From assembly GCF_000385375.1 (NCBI RefSeq), contig NZ_ARVV01000001.1, forward strand, positions 4,154,001 to 4,218,000: 64,000 nt of DNA. The letters run 5' to 3'. The DNA comes from Methyloversatilis discipulorum. GTDB lineage: Bacteria > Pseudomonadota > Gammaproteobacteria > Burkholderiales > Rhodocyclaceae. Both the position numbers and the translations under genes were made by a program. Position 1 is the stretch's first letter. The number at the start of each line of letters is the position of its first letter. Shown here piece after piece: positions 37,166 through 46,866 of the stretch. Under the pieces are notes generated by a model, which saw only the letters and a list, made by a program, of their open reading frames with translations, made no database searches and was not told where the DNA came from.

Positions 37166-37357
37166 GTGCGTGCACGGTGTCAGCGAGGCCCAGGCCGGCG
37201 CGTGCTGTCCGTCGCCAGCGAGGCATGCGCGTTGATCGATCTCGTGCCCGACCCGCGGTTGCGGGTTAGCATCATGGCCCCTGCTGCCCTCAGCGCCGCG
37301 GGGGACGGCAACGAGGGCGCCCGCCGAGGCGCCCCGGATTGAACGAGGACACCGCAC

Positions 37358-38062
37358 GTGAACACCTTTGCCCTGCGCAGCATGGCTGCGCTGATCGCCC
37401 TGAGCGCGAGCACCTTCGCCGCTGCGCAGGAGGACAGCTTCCCCGCGGAAGAGCGCGCACGGCTGCGCGACCAGGCCGCTGAGCTGAAACAGCAGGCACG
37501 CACGCAACAGGAAGCCGCCCGCATCGCGCGCGACGAGGGCTATGCCGCCTGCTGGCAGCGCACGCTGGTGTCGTCCTGCATCGAGGACACCGACGAAGCC
37601 TATCGCCGCAGCGTGGGCGAGGCGCGCAAGCTGGAAATACAGGCCAGCGAAATCGAGCGCGACATGCGCACCCGCGCCGCCGAAGTTCGCCGCGCGGAAA
37701 AGCAGCGTGCGGCCGAAGCGCGCCGGGACAAGTCGATCGAAATGAGCGTCAAGACGCGCGAACAGGAGGCGCAGCGGGCGCAGGATGCAGCCGCCCGCGC
37801 CGACAAGGACGCCGAAATGGCGGCCCAGGCCGAGGCGCGCGAACGCGCTCAGGCAGAGCGCGACGCCGCACAGGCGGCCAAGCGCAAGCGCGAGGACGCG
37901 CGTGCCGCCGAGCGCGCCGCCGACCAACGGCGTAAGGCGGCGAAGATCGACGAGCGCGTACAGCGCCGCGAAGAGGAGCGCGCCCGCCGCGAGGCCGAGG
38001 CGGCAGCGAAGGAAGCCACCAAGGACGCCAAGGAAACCACCGAGACGGGCGCGAAGCCCTGA
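37358..38062 (+). CDS. Secreted coiled-coil protein, unknown function
   Basis: A 234-residue protein with signal peptide ending FAAAQ (about 24) and then an almost unbroken run of charged helix rich in Ala, Arg, Glu and Lys (about 28-230), predicted to be coiled coil. Two cysteines in YAACWQRTLVSSCIED (about 63-74) could form a disulfide hairpin. The first residues are from GTG at 37358 with GAGGA upstream. I do not recognise a family. It converges on the symporter gene, whose stop it touches (the two stops are adjacent). Confidence 0.72.
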   Translation: MNTFALRSMAALIALSASTFAAAQEDSFPAEERARLRDQAAELKQQARTQQEAARIARDEGYAACWQRTLVSSCIEDTDEAYRRSVGEARKLEIQASEIERDMRTRAAEVRRAEKQRAAEARRDKSIEMSVKTREQEAQRAQDAAARADKDAEMAAQAEARERAQAERDAAQAAKRKREDARAAERAADQRRKAAKIDERVQRREEERARREAEAAAKEATKDAKETTETGAKP

Positions 38063-39565
38063 TCAGTTCGGCGTGTGGTGACCGCCAGGCGCGGCGTGGT
38101 GCGTACCTGACGCAGCATGGTGATGCAGCGCGGCGTGATCCGGTTCGTGCGGCAGCCGGTGACCGACCCACTGCGGCAGCAGTGACCCACCCACCATGCC
38201 GACCATGCTGACGACCAGACCGATCAGCTGCGGCGGTACCAGGCTCGCTTCACCGACCAGGATCTCGATCAGCAGCCATGACATCAGCCCGCCGATGATG
38301 GCCGCCAGCGCGCCCTGGGTCGTCGCGCGTTTCCAGAAGGCACCGAAGAACAGCGGCACGAAGGCGCCGGCCAGCGTCACCTTGTAGGCGTTCTCGACCA
38401 TGCCGAAGATACTGGTTTCCGAATTGAGCGCGACCAGCAGCACGACGCTGGCAAAGCCGACGATGGCGCCGCGCATCACGAACAGCAGCTGACGGTCGCT
38501 CATGCGCGGGTAGAAGCCCTTCACGATGTTCTCGGCAAAGGTGACCGAGGGCGCCAGCAGCGTCGCCGACGAGCAGCTCATGATGGCCGACAGCACGGCG
38601 CCGAAGAACAGGATCTGCGCGATCAGCGGCGTGTGCTGCATCACCAGCGTCGGCAGCACGCGCTGCGAATCCTCCTCGATCAGCGCGCCGAAGGTGGCCG
38701 GATCGATCAGCGTCGCCGAATAGGCGATGAACATCGGCACGAAGCAGAAGCAGAAGTAGATGGTCGCGCCGAGCACCGAACCACCGACGGCCACCTTGGC
38801 CGACTTCGCCGAGGTGACGCGCTGGAACACGTCCTGCTGCGGAATCGAACCCAGCATCATGGTGAGCCAGGCGCCGATGAAGGTGATCCACAGCCAGGGG
38901 TCGGCCGGCGGGAAGAAATCGAGCTTGCCGGCTGCCGACGCGTGCTCGATCACCGGCGCCACGCCGCCGGTCAGGCCGCTGATGATGTAGGCGATGTAGA
39001 GCAGGCCGCCCATCGACACCGCCATCTGCACGAAGTCGAGGATGGCCACCGAGAACATGCCGCCGAAGGTGGTGTAGGTGAGCACGATGACCGCGCCCAG
39101 CACCATGCCTGCCTCCTGGCTCACGGCGCCGTTGGTCACCATGAAGAAGATGAGGCCCATGGCCTTGATCTGCGCCGCCACCCAGCCGAGGTAGGACACG
39201 ACGATGCACATCGAGGTGATCGCCTCCACCGTGCGGTTGTAGCGCATGCGGTAGTAGTCGCCGACGGTCAGGATGTTGAGCTTGTACAGCTTCGAGGCGA
39301 AGAAGAAGCCGGCGATGATCAGGCACATCGACGAACCGAAGGGGTCGGCCACCACGCCGCCCAGGCCTTCGGTGACGAACTGCGCCGACACGCCGAACAC
39401 CGCCTCGGCACCGAACCACGTGGCGAACACGGTGGCGGTGACCACCGGCAGCGGCAGGCTGCGCCCGGCCACCGCGAAGTCCTTCGCGTTATGGACGTTC
39501 TTCGACGCGTACAGGCCGATGCCGACCGACACCATCAGATAGAGCACTACGAACCAGATCAGCAT
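38063..39565 (-). CDS. Sodium:solute symporter family protein with His-rich tail
   Basis: A 500-residue transporter with about thirteen helices. Typical SSS features are DFAVAGRSLPLPVVTATVFATWFGAEAVFGV, LGWVAAQIKAMG, TYTTFGGMFSVAILDFVQM and the Na-site region LSAIMSCSSATLLAPSVTFAENIVKG. It couples solute uptake to sodium; the solute is unknown. The last 28 residues contain nine His in HEPDHAALHHH, GTHH and GGHHTPN, an unusual, possibly metal-binding, cytoplasmic tail. Start at 39565 has only a weak ribosome site. Confidence 0.88.
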   Translation of the reverse strand: MLIWFVVLYLMVSVGIGLYASKNVHNAKDFAVAGRSLPLPVVTATVFATWFGAEAVFGVSAQFVTEGLGGVVADPFGSSMCLIIAGFFFASKLYKLNILTVGDYYRMRYNRTVEAITSMCIVVSYLGWVAAQIKAMGLIFFMVTNGAVSQEAGMVLGAVIVLTYTTFGGMFSVAILDFVQMAVSMGGLLYIAYIISGLTGGVAPVIEHASAAGKLDFFPPADPWLWITFIGAWLTMMLGSIPQQDVFQRVTSAKSAKVAVGGSVLGATIYFCFCFVPMFIAYSATLIDPATFGALIEEDSQRVLPTLVMQHTPLIAQILFFGAVLSAIMSCSSATLLAPSVTFAENIVKGFYPRMSDRQLLFVMRGAIVGFASVVLLVALNSETSIFGMVENAYKVTLAGAFVPLFFGAFWKRATTQGALAAIIGGLMSWLLIEILVGEASLVPPQLIGLVVSMVGMVGGSLLPQWVGHRLPHEPDHAALHHHAASGTHHAAPGGHHTPN

Positions 39566-39668
39566 GAACGCCCCGGCGGAACATTGCGCGGCGCGGCACG
39601 ACGCCGCGCGAGCGCAATGATAGCGGCGCGCAAACGCTGATGGGCAAAGGAAAGCGGCTGTTTTTCTA

Positions 39669-40277
39669 TCAGGCCGAAAGTGGATAGTGCGAGGCGGCCG
39701 GCAGCGCCGTGTCGGCCACCATTTCGAGCACCACGCGCCCCTCGACCCGCAGGCCGGACAGATGGATGTGCAGGTGGGTGACCAGCGCGTTCTGCAGCGA
39801 TTCGTCGACGCCGAAAGCGCAGTCGCGCGACGACAGCGCAACCCGCGGCTGCGTCGCCTCGACCTTCCAGCCGAAGGCGCCGGCGAGGCCGCCGCTGCAG
39901 GCGTCGATGACGATGCTGCCGGCTTCGGCCAGCGCATCCTGTTCGAGTTCGGTCAGTTCGTCGGAGACATCGGCCAGCCCGAGCATGCGGCGCACGATGA
40001 GCAGCGCGCCCTCCTCCGGCAGCGCCAGCAGCGCTTCGGCCGCCTGGCCATCGGCGGTGCGCATGCGCTGCGCGACCACGCAAAGGCGACCGCCGCTGAA
40101 TTCGTCGAGCGCGCACAGGCTGCGCTGCAGCGACTCGCGGTCGGCCAGCGCGACGTGCGAAACCGACATGCCGACGCGTTCGGACACGATCTGCGAAAAG
40201 GTCATCGCCGCGCCGCGTACCGAACGGGTCATCGACCCGGCCAGCGCGCCGAGGCGTGCGGGGTGAGCCGGCGTCAT
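39669..40277 (-). CDS. CheC/CheX-like phosphatase-domain protein
   Basis: A 202-residue protein. MTFSQIVSERVGMSVSHVALADR, LADVSDELTELEQDALAEAGSIVIDACSGGLAGAFGWKVE has the helix pattern ExxALxExGNI-like of CheC/CheX CheY-phosphatases (here E-D-A-L-A-E-A-G-S-I-V), where the Asn of the active site is replaced by Ser. Function as a phosphatase is therefore uncertain. GGAGG seven bases upstream sets the start at 40277. No chemotaxis kinase lies next to it; the Pil-Chp system is 10 kb away. Confidence 0.65.
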   Translation of the reverse strand: MTPAHPARLGALAGSMTRSVRGAAMTFSQIVSERVGMSVSHVALADRESLQRSLCALDEFSGGRLCVVAQRMRTADGQAAEALLALPEEGALLIVRRMLGLADVSDELTELEQDALAEAGSIVIDACSGGLAGAFGWKVEATQPRVALSSRDCAFGVDESLQNALVTHLHIHLSGLRVEGRVVLEMVADTALPAASHYPLSA

Positions 40278-40448
40278 CGCGCGTCCTCCGGGCGGGACGC
40301 CGTGCAGCCTTGATGCGTATCTACCGTGGTCGTTTTCATCGTTGTGATCTCGCGGCATGAAGGATCACTAACGACGGTGCGGGCGCTGACTTGAGGGCGC
40401 CGCTTCGGGTGTTCTTCCCGACCACGGCAGACGTGCTGCCGATGACTC

Positions 40449-41978
40449 CTACAGACCGGCGGCGATGCGCCAGATTTCGAGACCGATCAGCACCGCGACC
40501 AGCGCGCTCAGTATGCGCAGCCAGCGCAGCTGGCGACGGCTGCGCCGCTCGATGATGATGGGGTCGTGCAAGGCGTCGTGGGCGGCGGCCTGGCTCAGCA
40601 CGCGGTGCGCCAGACGGGGCAGCTCGGGCATCGTCAGCGCCCAGCCCGGCGCCTCTTCGACCAGCTTGCGGCGCAGCGCGCGCCAGCCCATCTGTTCGCT
40701 CATCCAGCGCTCGAGGAAGGGCTTGGCCGTCTTCCACAGATCCAGTTCCGGATCGAGCTGACGGCCCAGGCCTTCGATATTGAGCAGCGTCTTCTGCAGC
40801 ATCACCAGCTGCGGCTGGATCTCGACGTTGAAGCGGCGCGATACCTGGAACAGGCGCAGCAGCGTGCGGCCGAACTCGATTTCCTTCAGCGGCTTGTCGA
40901 AGATGGGCTCGCAGACGGCACGGATCGACGCTTCGAATTCGTCTACCCGAGTGCCGCGCGGCACCCAGCCGGCGTCGACGTGGGCCTGCGCGACGCGCTT
41001 GTAGTCGCGCTGGAAGAAGGCGAGGAAGTTCTGCGCCAGGTAGTTCTTGTCGACGTCGGTCAGCGTGCCCATGATGCCGAAGTCGAGCGCGATGTACTGG
41101 CCGTCCGGTGCGACGAAAATGTTGCCCGGATGCATGTCGGCGTGAAAAAAGCCGTCGCGGAACACCTGGGTGAAAAAGATTTCGACGCCGGCGCGCGACA
41201 GCGCGGCCATGTCTACGCCCTGGGCGCGCAATGCGTCGACCTGCGAGATGGGCAGACCGTGCATGCGCTGCATCACCATCGCGCCCGGACCGCAGTAGTC
41301 CCAGTACACCTCTGGCACGGCGAGCAGCGGCGAATCGCGGAAGTTACGGCGCAGCTGCGAACAGTTCGACGCCTCGCGCATCAGGTCCAGCTCGTCGCCG
41401 AGATGCTTGGAAAACTCCGCCACCACCTCGCGCGCCTTCAGCCGGCGGCCTTCCGACCACACGCGTTCGAGCAGCGTGGCGGCGGTTTCCATCAGCGCGA
41501 TGTCGTTGGCGATGACGTGCTCGATGCCCGGCCGCAGCACCTTGACCGCCACTTCCTCACCGGTCGGCAGCACCGCGAAATGCACCTGGGCGACCGAGGC
41601 CGACGCCACCGGCTGCGTTTCGAAGCTGCGGAAGACCTGCGCCAGCGGCTTGCCGTAGAAGGTTTCGAGGCGGGCGATCGCCTGTTCCGACGGAAAGGGC
41701 GGCACGCGGTCCTGCAGCTTCGCCAGTTCGTCGGCCAGATCGGGCGGCAGCAGGTCGCGCCGCGTCGACAGCATCTGGCCGAACTTGACGAAGATGGGGC
41801 CGAGCGCCTCCAGCGCCTGACGCAGACGCACCGCGCGCGGCGCGTCGAAGCGGCGGCCCAGCCGGGTGACGCGCAGCAGACCGGCGAAGCGCAGCTTGCT
41901 GCCGGCGTCGATCAGCATCTGGTCGAGCCCGAAACGCAGGCTGACGGTGACGATCTTGAGCAGTCGCAACCAGCGCAT
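40449..41978 (-). CDS. ubiB: Ubiquinone biosynthesis regulatory kinase UbiB
   Basis: A 509-residue atypical kinase of the ABC1/ADCK/UbiB family. Seen are the KxGQ motif [33 protein letters not shown], the Ala-rich nucleotide loop [26 protein letters not shown] and the DFG-like [10 protein letters not shown], with [10 protein letters not shown]. Two C-terminal helices (about 480-507) anchor it in the membrane. It supports extraction or handling of ubiquinone intermediates. ubiK is in the window but not adjacent. Confidence 0.95.
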   Translation of the reverse strand: MRWLRLLKIVTVSLRFGLDQMLIDAGSKLRFAGLLRVTRLGRRFDAPRAVRLRQALEALGPIFVKFGQMLSTRRDLLPPDLADELAKLQDRVPPFPSEQAIARLETFYGKPLAQVFRSFETQPVASASVAQVHFAVLPTGEEVAVKVLRPGIEHVIANDIALMETAATLLERVWSEGRRLKAREVVAEFSKHLGDELDLMREASNCSQLRRNFRDSPLLAVPEVYWDYCGPGAMVMQRMHGLPISQVDALRAQGVDMAALSRAGVEIFFTQVFRDGFFHADMHPGNIFVAPDGQYIALDFGIMGTLTDVDKNYLAQNFLAFFQRDYKRVAQAHVDAGWVPRGTRVDEFEASIRAVCEPIFDKPLKEIEFGRTLLRLFQVSRRFNVEIQPQLVMLQKTLLNIEGLGRQLDPELDLWKTAKPFLERWMSEQMGWRALRRKLVEEAPGWALTMPELPRLAHRVLSQAAAHDALHDPIIIERRSRRQLRWLRILSALVAVLIGLEIWRIAAGL

Positions 41979-42187
41979 CGGTTCAGCCCTTCACCGCGGG
42001 CAGCGGATCGGCAGGGGTCGGACGGGCGGCGTGAAACGTCATGTTGCTAAATTCGGCAGCGGCGCGGGAGCGCGCACTGTACAAGAAGGCCTGCCGCCCC
42101 GGAAGCCGCGCGCGGCGGGCCTCCACGGGCTCGCGTTATACTTCGCGGTCTTCAAATGCTTCTGCGCTTCGCGCCCTCGTTCCATTC

Positions 42188-43930
42188 ATGACCCCCGAAC
42201 TGCGCCAGGAACTGACCCGTCTGCTGCATGCCTCGCTCGCCAGCGTGGCACCTGACCTCGCCGCGCCCGACATCATCCTTGATCGCCCGAAGCAGGCCGC
42301 GCATGGCGACCTCGCCTGCAACGTCGCGCTGCAGCTGGCCAAGGCGCTGAAGCAGAACCCGCGCGTGATCGCCGGACGCATCGTGCGCGAACTGCCGCCA
42401 TCCAACTTGATCGAGCGTGCCGAGGTGGCAGGCGCGGGCTTCATCAACTTCTTCTTCAGCGCATCGGTGAAGCAGGCCATCGTCGGCCGCATCCTCGCCG
42501 AACGCGAACGCTACGGCCGCTCGGACAGCGGCGCCGGCCGGAAGGTGCAGATCGAATTCGTGTCGGCCAATCCGACCGGCCCGCTGCACGTCGGTCACGG
42601 CCGCGGCGCGGCCTATGGCTCGGCGCTGTCCAATCTGCTGGAGGCCGCCGGCTACGCGGTGACGCGCGAGTTCTATGTGAACGACGCCGGCCGCCAGATG
42701 GACATCCTGGCCGTGTCGGTATGGCTGCGCTATCTCGAAACCCAGGGCACCGCCGTAAAATTCCCGGCCGACGGCTACCGCGGTGAGTACGTGCGCGACA
42801 TCGGCGCAGAACTGTTCATCCAGCAAGGCACACGACTCAACCGCCACACCGGCGACCTGCCCGACGCTTCGCAGCCGGGCGACACCGCCGACGCCATGCT
42901 CGATGCGCTGATCGCCGCCGCCAAGAAGTCGCTCGGCGACGAATGGTGGACGGTGCACCGCTTTGCGCTCGACGCGATGCTGGCCGACCAGCGCAACGAC
43001 CTCGGCGAATTCCGCGTGCACTACGACGTGTGGTATTCGGAACAGTCGCTGCACACCAACGGTGCCGTCGATCGCGCGGTGAAACGCCTGCAGGACGCCG
43101 GCCACATCTACGAACAGGACGGCGCGCTGTGGTTCCGCTCCACCCATTTCGGTGACGAGAAGGACCGCGTGGTCCGCCGCGACAACGGCGCGTATACGTA
43201 TTTCGCGTCCGACATCGCCTACCACGCCGAGAAATTCGCGCGCGGCTTCGATCTGGTAATCGACGTCTGGGGCGCCGACCACCATGGCTACATCCCGCGC
43301 GTGAAGGGTGCGCTCGCCGCACTCGGCGAGAACCCGGACAAGCTCGAAATCGCGCTGGTGCAGTTCGCCGTGCTCTACCGTGGCGGCGAAAAGGCGGCCA
43401 TGGGCAAGCGCTCGGGCGACTTCGTCACGCTGCGCGATCTGCGCGCCGAGGTGGGCAACGACGCCGCCCGCTTCTTCTACGTGCTGCGCAAGAGCGACCA
43501 GCACCTGGATTTCGACCTCGATCTGGCCAAGTCGGAATCGAACGACAACCCGGTCTATTACATCCAATACGCGCACGCGCGCATCTGTTCTGTCATCCGC
43601 GAGGCGGTGGCCAACCATGCGCTCGACCTGTCGCTGCTGCAGGGCGTGCCGGTGGACAGCCTGTCCGGCGAGAAGGAACTGCTGCTGGCACAGCGCCTGG
43701 CCGAATTCCCGGACGTGATCACGGCGGCGGTCGCCGACCGCGCCCCGCACTCGGTTGCCTTCTACCTGCGCGACGTGGCATCCGACTTCCACGCCTTCTA
43801 CAACGCCTCGCGCATGCTGGTCGACGATCTGGCCGTGCGCGAAGCCCGCCTCGCACTGGCAGCGGCCACCCGGCAGGTCATCGCCAACGGCCTCGCCCTG
43901 CTCGGCGTGTCCGCCCCGGAAACGATGTAA
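42188..43930 (+). CDS. argS: Arginyl-tRNA synthetase
   Basis: A 580-residue class I aminoacyl-tRNA synthetase. N-terminal ArgRS additional domain [18 protein letters not shown], class I signature [17 protein letters not shown], the KMSKS-like [11 protein letters not shown] and a C-terminal DALR anticodon domain ([36 protein letters not shown]-like). ATG 42188 is in place for the family start; longer open sequence upstream lacks similarity. It charges tRNA-Arg. The SPOR gene begins right after its stop. Confidence 0.95.
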   Translation: [580 protein letters not shown]

Positions 43931-44500
43931 ATGGCCAAGGCCCCTGCGAAGAAATCGTCTGCACGCAAGAGCCGCGGCGGCACCGTGGTCGGCATCTTCA
44001 TCGGCCTGGTGCTCGGTGTGGTGCTGAGCGCTGGCGTCATGTGGTACATCAACGGCTCGTCGCTGCCGCTGCAGGTCCGCGGCAGCGCACCGCCGCCGGC
44101 ACAGCCACCGGCCGAGCCGGCCGCACTGCCGGGCAAGCCGGGCGACAAGGCACCCGCCAAGCCGCGCTTCGACTTCTACGAAACCCTGCCCGGCAACACG
44201 CCGGCGCCGGCCGCCGCGCCGGAAGCGAAACCGGCTCCTGCCGCGGAGCAGCCTGCGGCCGCACAGCCGCCGGCGTCGCTGCTGCTGCAGGCGGGCGCTT
44301 TCTCGTCGGAAGAAGAAGCGGACAACCTGCGCGCCCGTCTTGCGTTGATCGGTCTGGAATCTTCGGTGCAGAAAGGTACGGTGCCCGGCAAGGGCACGCT
44401 GTACCGGGTGCGCCTGGGCCCCTTCGCCAACGCGGAAGACATGCAGCGCGTACGCGCTGACCTTGCACAGAACGGAATCGACGCGTCGATTGTCCGATGA
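43931..44500 (+). CDS. SPOR domain inner-membrane protein
   Basis: A 189-residue bitopic protein: basic cytoplasmic N-terminus, one helix (about 19-41, VVGIFIGLVLGVVLSAGVMWYI), an Ala/Pro linker (about 52-110) and a SPOR domain (about 112-189: LLLQAGAFSSEEEADNLRARLALIG ... TLYRVRLGPFANAEDMQRVRADL). SPOR domains bind denuded peptidoglycan at division sites; FtsN- or DedD-like. It begins at the base after the argS stop and is followed by dsbA after 25 bases. Confidence 0.9.
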   Translation: MAKAPAKKSSARKSRGGTVVGIFIGLVLGVVLSAGVMWYINGSSLPLQVRGSAPPPAQPPAEPAALPGKPGDKAPAKPRFDFYETLPGNTPAPAAAPEAKPAPAAEQPAAAQPPASLLLQAGAFSSEEEADNLRARLALIGLESSVQKGTVPGKGTLYRVRLGPFANAEDMQRVRADLAQNGIDASIVR

Positions 44501-44525
44501 CGTCGATTCAGAATAAGGAGACAGC

Positions 44526-45167
44526 ATGAAATTCGGATTCAAAGCCCTTGCCGCGCTGGCCGTCGCCGGCTTCATGTCCATCGGCACCGCCACCGCCGCG
44601 CCGCTGACCGACAAGGACTACCGTGAAATCAAGCCGGCGCAGTCCACCGAGCCGGGCAACAAGGTCGAAGTGATCGAGTTCTTCTGGTACGGCTGCCCGC
44701 ACTGCTTCGACCTCGAACCGACGCTGAAGAAGTGGCTGGCCAAGCTGCCGGCCGACGTCACCTTCAAGCGCGTACCGGCGATCTTCCGCCAGTCGTGGGT
44801 GGCCGGTGCGCAGACCTACTACACGCTGGAAACCATGGGCGAGCTCGATCGCATGCACGGCAAGGTGTTCGACGCGATCCACGTGGATCGCCAGGCCTTC
44901 AACGACATCGGCACCATCTCGACGTGGATGAGCAAGAACGGCATCGACGGCAAGAAGTTCGAGGACACCGCCAAGTCCTTCGCCGTGTCGGGCAAGGTGC
45001 AGCGCGCGCAGCAGATGAGCGCCGCCTACCAGCTGACCGGCGTGCCGGCGCTGGTGGTCGATGGCAAGTACATCGCGCTGGGCAACAGCTTCGACGGCAT
45101 GCTCGCCAACCTCGACGCGCTGATCGACCGCGCCCGCGCCGAGCGCGCTGCTGCCGGCAAGAAGTGA
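44526..45167 (+). CDS. dsbA: Thiol:disulfide interchange protein DsbA
   Basis: A 213-residue periplasmic oxidase with signal peptide ending TAAP (about 25) and the thioredoxin-fold active site FFWYGCPHCFDLEP (Cys57-Pro-His-Cys60), the DsbA type CPHC, and cis-Pro loop TGVPALVVDGKY. It introduces disulfides into secreted proteins. AATAAGGAG lies before the ATG. The transcript probably ends at the stem-loop 45191-45222, which lies in the next gene's first codons. Confidence 0.95.
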   Translation: MKFGFKALAALAVAGFMSIGTATAAPLTDKDYREIKPAQSTEPGNKVEVIEFFWYGCPHCFDLEPTLKKWLAKLPADVTFKRVPAIFRQSWVAGAQTYYTLETMGELDRMHGKVFDAIHVDRQAFNDIGTISTWMSKNGIDGKKFEDTAKSFAVSGKVQRAQQMSAAYQLTGVPALVVDGKYIALGNSFDGMLANLDALIDRARAERAAAGKK

Positions 45168-45184
45168 AAGCGGACGGTTCGACG

Positions 45185-45967
45185 ATGACGACGGGTGCCC
45201 GCGCGGCACCCGTTGTTTTTTTGACCGGCGCATCGACCGGCATCGGCGAGGCGCTGGCGCGCCATTACGCGGCACAGGGCGCCACACTCGGTCTGGTCGC
45301 GCGCCGCGCCGAGCTGCTCGAAAAAGTGACGGCCAGCCTGCCGGGCCAGCACCTGCACTACACCGCCGACGTGCGCGACACCGACGCGCTGCGTGCTGCA
45401 GCGGAAGATTTCATCGCCCGCGTCGGCGTGCCCGACGTCGTCATCGGCAACGCCGGCGTATCGGTCGGTACGCTGACCGGCGAACAGGAAGACCTGCCCG
45501 CGTTCGAGGCGGTGTTCGACATCAATGTGCTGGGGCTGGTGCGCACCTTCGCACCCTTCGTGAAACCGATGCAGGCGCGCGGCTCGGGCACGCTGGTGGG
45601 CATCGCTTCCGTCGCCGGCATCCGAGGCCTGCCGGGCGCCGGCGCCTACAGCGCGTCGAAGGCGGCGGCGATCAGCTACCTGGAAAGTCTGCGCGTCGAA
45701 CTGCGCGGCAGCGGCGTACGGGTGAAGACGCTGTGCCCCGGTTACATCGACACGCCGATGACCGAGAAGAACCCTTACCCGATGCCCTTCATGCTCGAAG
45801 CCGCCGACGCCGCCGAACGCTTCGCCCGCTTCATCGACGGCCCGCGCAGCTATGCCGTCATCCCGTGGCAGATGGGCATCGTCGCCAAGTTGATGCGGCT
45901 GCTGCCCAACGCGGTGTACGACGCGCTGGCGTCGAAGTCAGGGCGCAAGCCGCGCGGCACGCTGTAG
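45185..45967 (+). CDS. Short-chain dehydrogenase/reductase
   Basis: A 260-residue SDR. Residues 10-21 are PVVFLTGASTGIG, the dinucleotide-binding TGxxxGIG; the catalytic set is seen in the NAG region (VVIGNAGVSVG), Ser in GIASVAGIRG and Tyr-x3-Lys in AYSASKAAA. The C-terminus has a PWQMGIVAKLMRLLP stretch found in membrane-associated SDRs. Substrate unknown. The first codons (45191-45222) coincide with an intrinsic terminator stem and T run, so transcripts from dsbA may rarely reach it; this is real coding sequence because it makes the first beta strand. Confidence 0.88.
   Translation: MTTGARAAPVVFLTGASTGIGEALARHYAAQGATLGLVARRAELLEKVTASLPGQHLHYTADVRDTDALRAAAEDFIARVGVPDVVIGNAGVSVGTLTGEQEDLPAFEAVFDINVLGLVRTFAPFVKPMQARGSGTLVGIASVAGIRGLPGAGAYSASKAAAISYLESLRVELRGSGVRVKTLCPGYIDTPMTEKNPYPMPFMLEAADAAERFARFIDGPRSYAVIPWQMGIVAKLMRLLPNAVYDALASKSGRKPRGTL
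45191..45222 (+). terminator. Intrinsic terminator embedded in SDR codons 3-13
   Basis: Stem ACGGGTGCC/GGCACCCGT (nine perfect pairs, five-base loop) followed by TG and seven T. The arrangement is a classical rho-independent terminator for dsbA, yet it lies inside the reading frame of the SDR, whose VVFL strand is encoded by the T-rich part. Confidence 0.85.
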
Positions 45968-46040
45968 GGCCGATACAAGACCCGGGCCGCGGGACTCAAG
46001 GAAACGGCATTGCGGCCGTGCCAGCGCGTGAGGTGACCCG

Positions 46041-46838
46041 TCATTTCCACAGTGCGTGGAAGTGGTGCACCGGACCGCGTCCCCTGCCGACCTCCAGCCG
46101 GTCCGCGGCGGCCAGCGCGGCACCCAGATAGTCTTTCGCCTGGCGCACCGCGCTCACCACGTCGGTGGTCGGCAGCAGCGCTGCCGCAGCGGCAGCCAGC
46201 GTGCAGCCGGTACCGTGATCGCGGGTGGTGTCGATACGCTGCGCCGGCAGCGCAAGTTCTACGTCGGGGCCGGCGAGCAGATCCGTACTGTGTGGCGCGC
46301 GCAGATGACCCCCCTTAAGCAGCACCCACTGTGATCCGAGCGCGCGCAGCGCGGTCAGCATTTCGCGCATGTCGTCCAGCGTTTGCGGCGGCGGGCGGTC
46401 GAGCAGCACCGCCGCTTCCGGCAGATTGGGCGTGATCAGCGTAGCCAGCGGCAGCAGTTCGTCGCGCAGCGCGGCCACCGCATCCGGCAACAGCAGATGG
46501 TCGCCGCTCTTGGCCACCATGACCGGATCGACCACCACCGGGCAGCGCGCATGCCGCCGCAGCCGGTCCGCCACCACGCGGGCGATCGCCGCGTTGGCGA
46601 TCATGCCCACCTTCACCGCATCGACCCGCACGTCGTCGAACACCGCGTCGATCTGTTCGCCGACAAACTCCGGCTCAAGTGCGACGAAACTGCGCACGCC
46701 GCAGGTGTTCTGCGCCACCACCGCGGTGATCGCGCTCATGCCATAGACGCCGAGCGCGGAAAAGGTCTTGAGGTCGGCCTGTATGCCGGCGCCACCGGTC
46801 GGGTCGGTGCCGGCGATGGTGAGGACGTTGGGGATCAT
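46041..46838 (-). CDS. thiD: Hydroxymethylpyrimidine/phosphomethylpyrimidine kinase, copy 1
   Basis: A 265-residue ribokinase-fold enzyme: VLTIAGTDPTGGAGIQADLKTFSALGVYGMSAITAVVAQNT at the start, VVVDPVMVAKSGD, LITPNLPEA and the anion-hole DHGTGCTLAAA near the end. It phosphorylates HMP and HMP-P for thiamine synthesis. It is last in a minus-strand cluster with hemL, thiE and a second ThiD paralogue. No TPP riboswitch is visible upstream. The first 70 or so bases downstream hold no gene up to the SDR. Confidence 0.93.
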   Translation of the reverse strand: MIPNVLTIAGTDPTGGAGIQADLKTFSALGVYGMSAITAVVAQNTCGVRSFVALEPEFVGEQIDAVFDDVRVDAVKVGMIANAAIARVVADRLRRHARCPVVVDPVMVAKSGDHLLLPDAVAALRDELLPLATLITPNLPEAAVLLDRPPPQTLDDMREMLTALRALGSQWVLLKGGHLRAPHSTDLLAGPDVELALPAQRIDTTRDHGTGCTLAAAAAALLPTTDVVSAVRQAKDYLGAALAAADRLEVGRGRGPVHHFHALWK

Positions 46839-46866
46839 GGCCGTCCCATGCAAGCCGCGCTTGCTG

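Noticed and set aside
41983..42042. Nineteen-codon ORF just before ubiB, a possible leader peptide
   Set aside because: No ribosome binding site and no attenuator-like structure or codon run.
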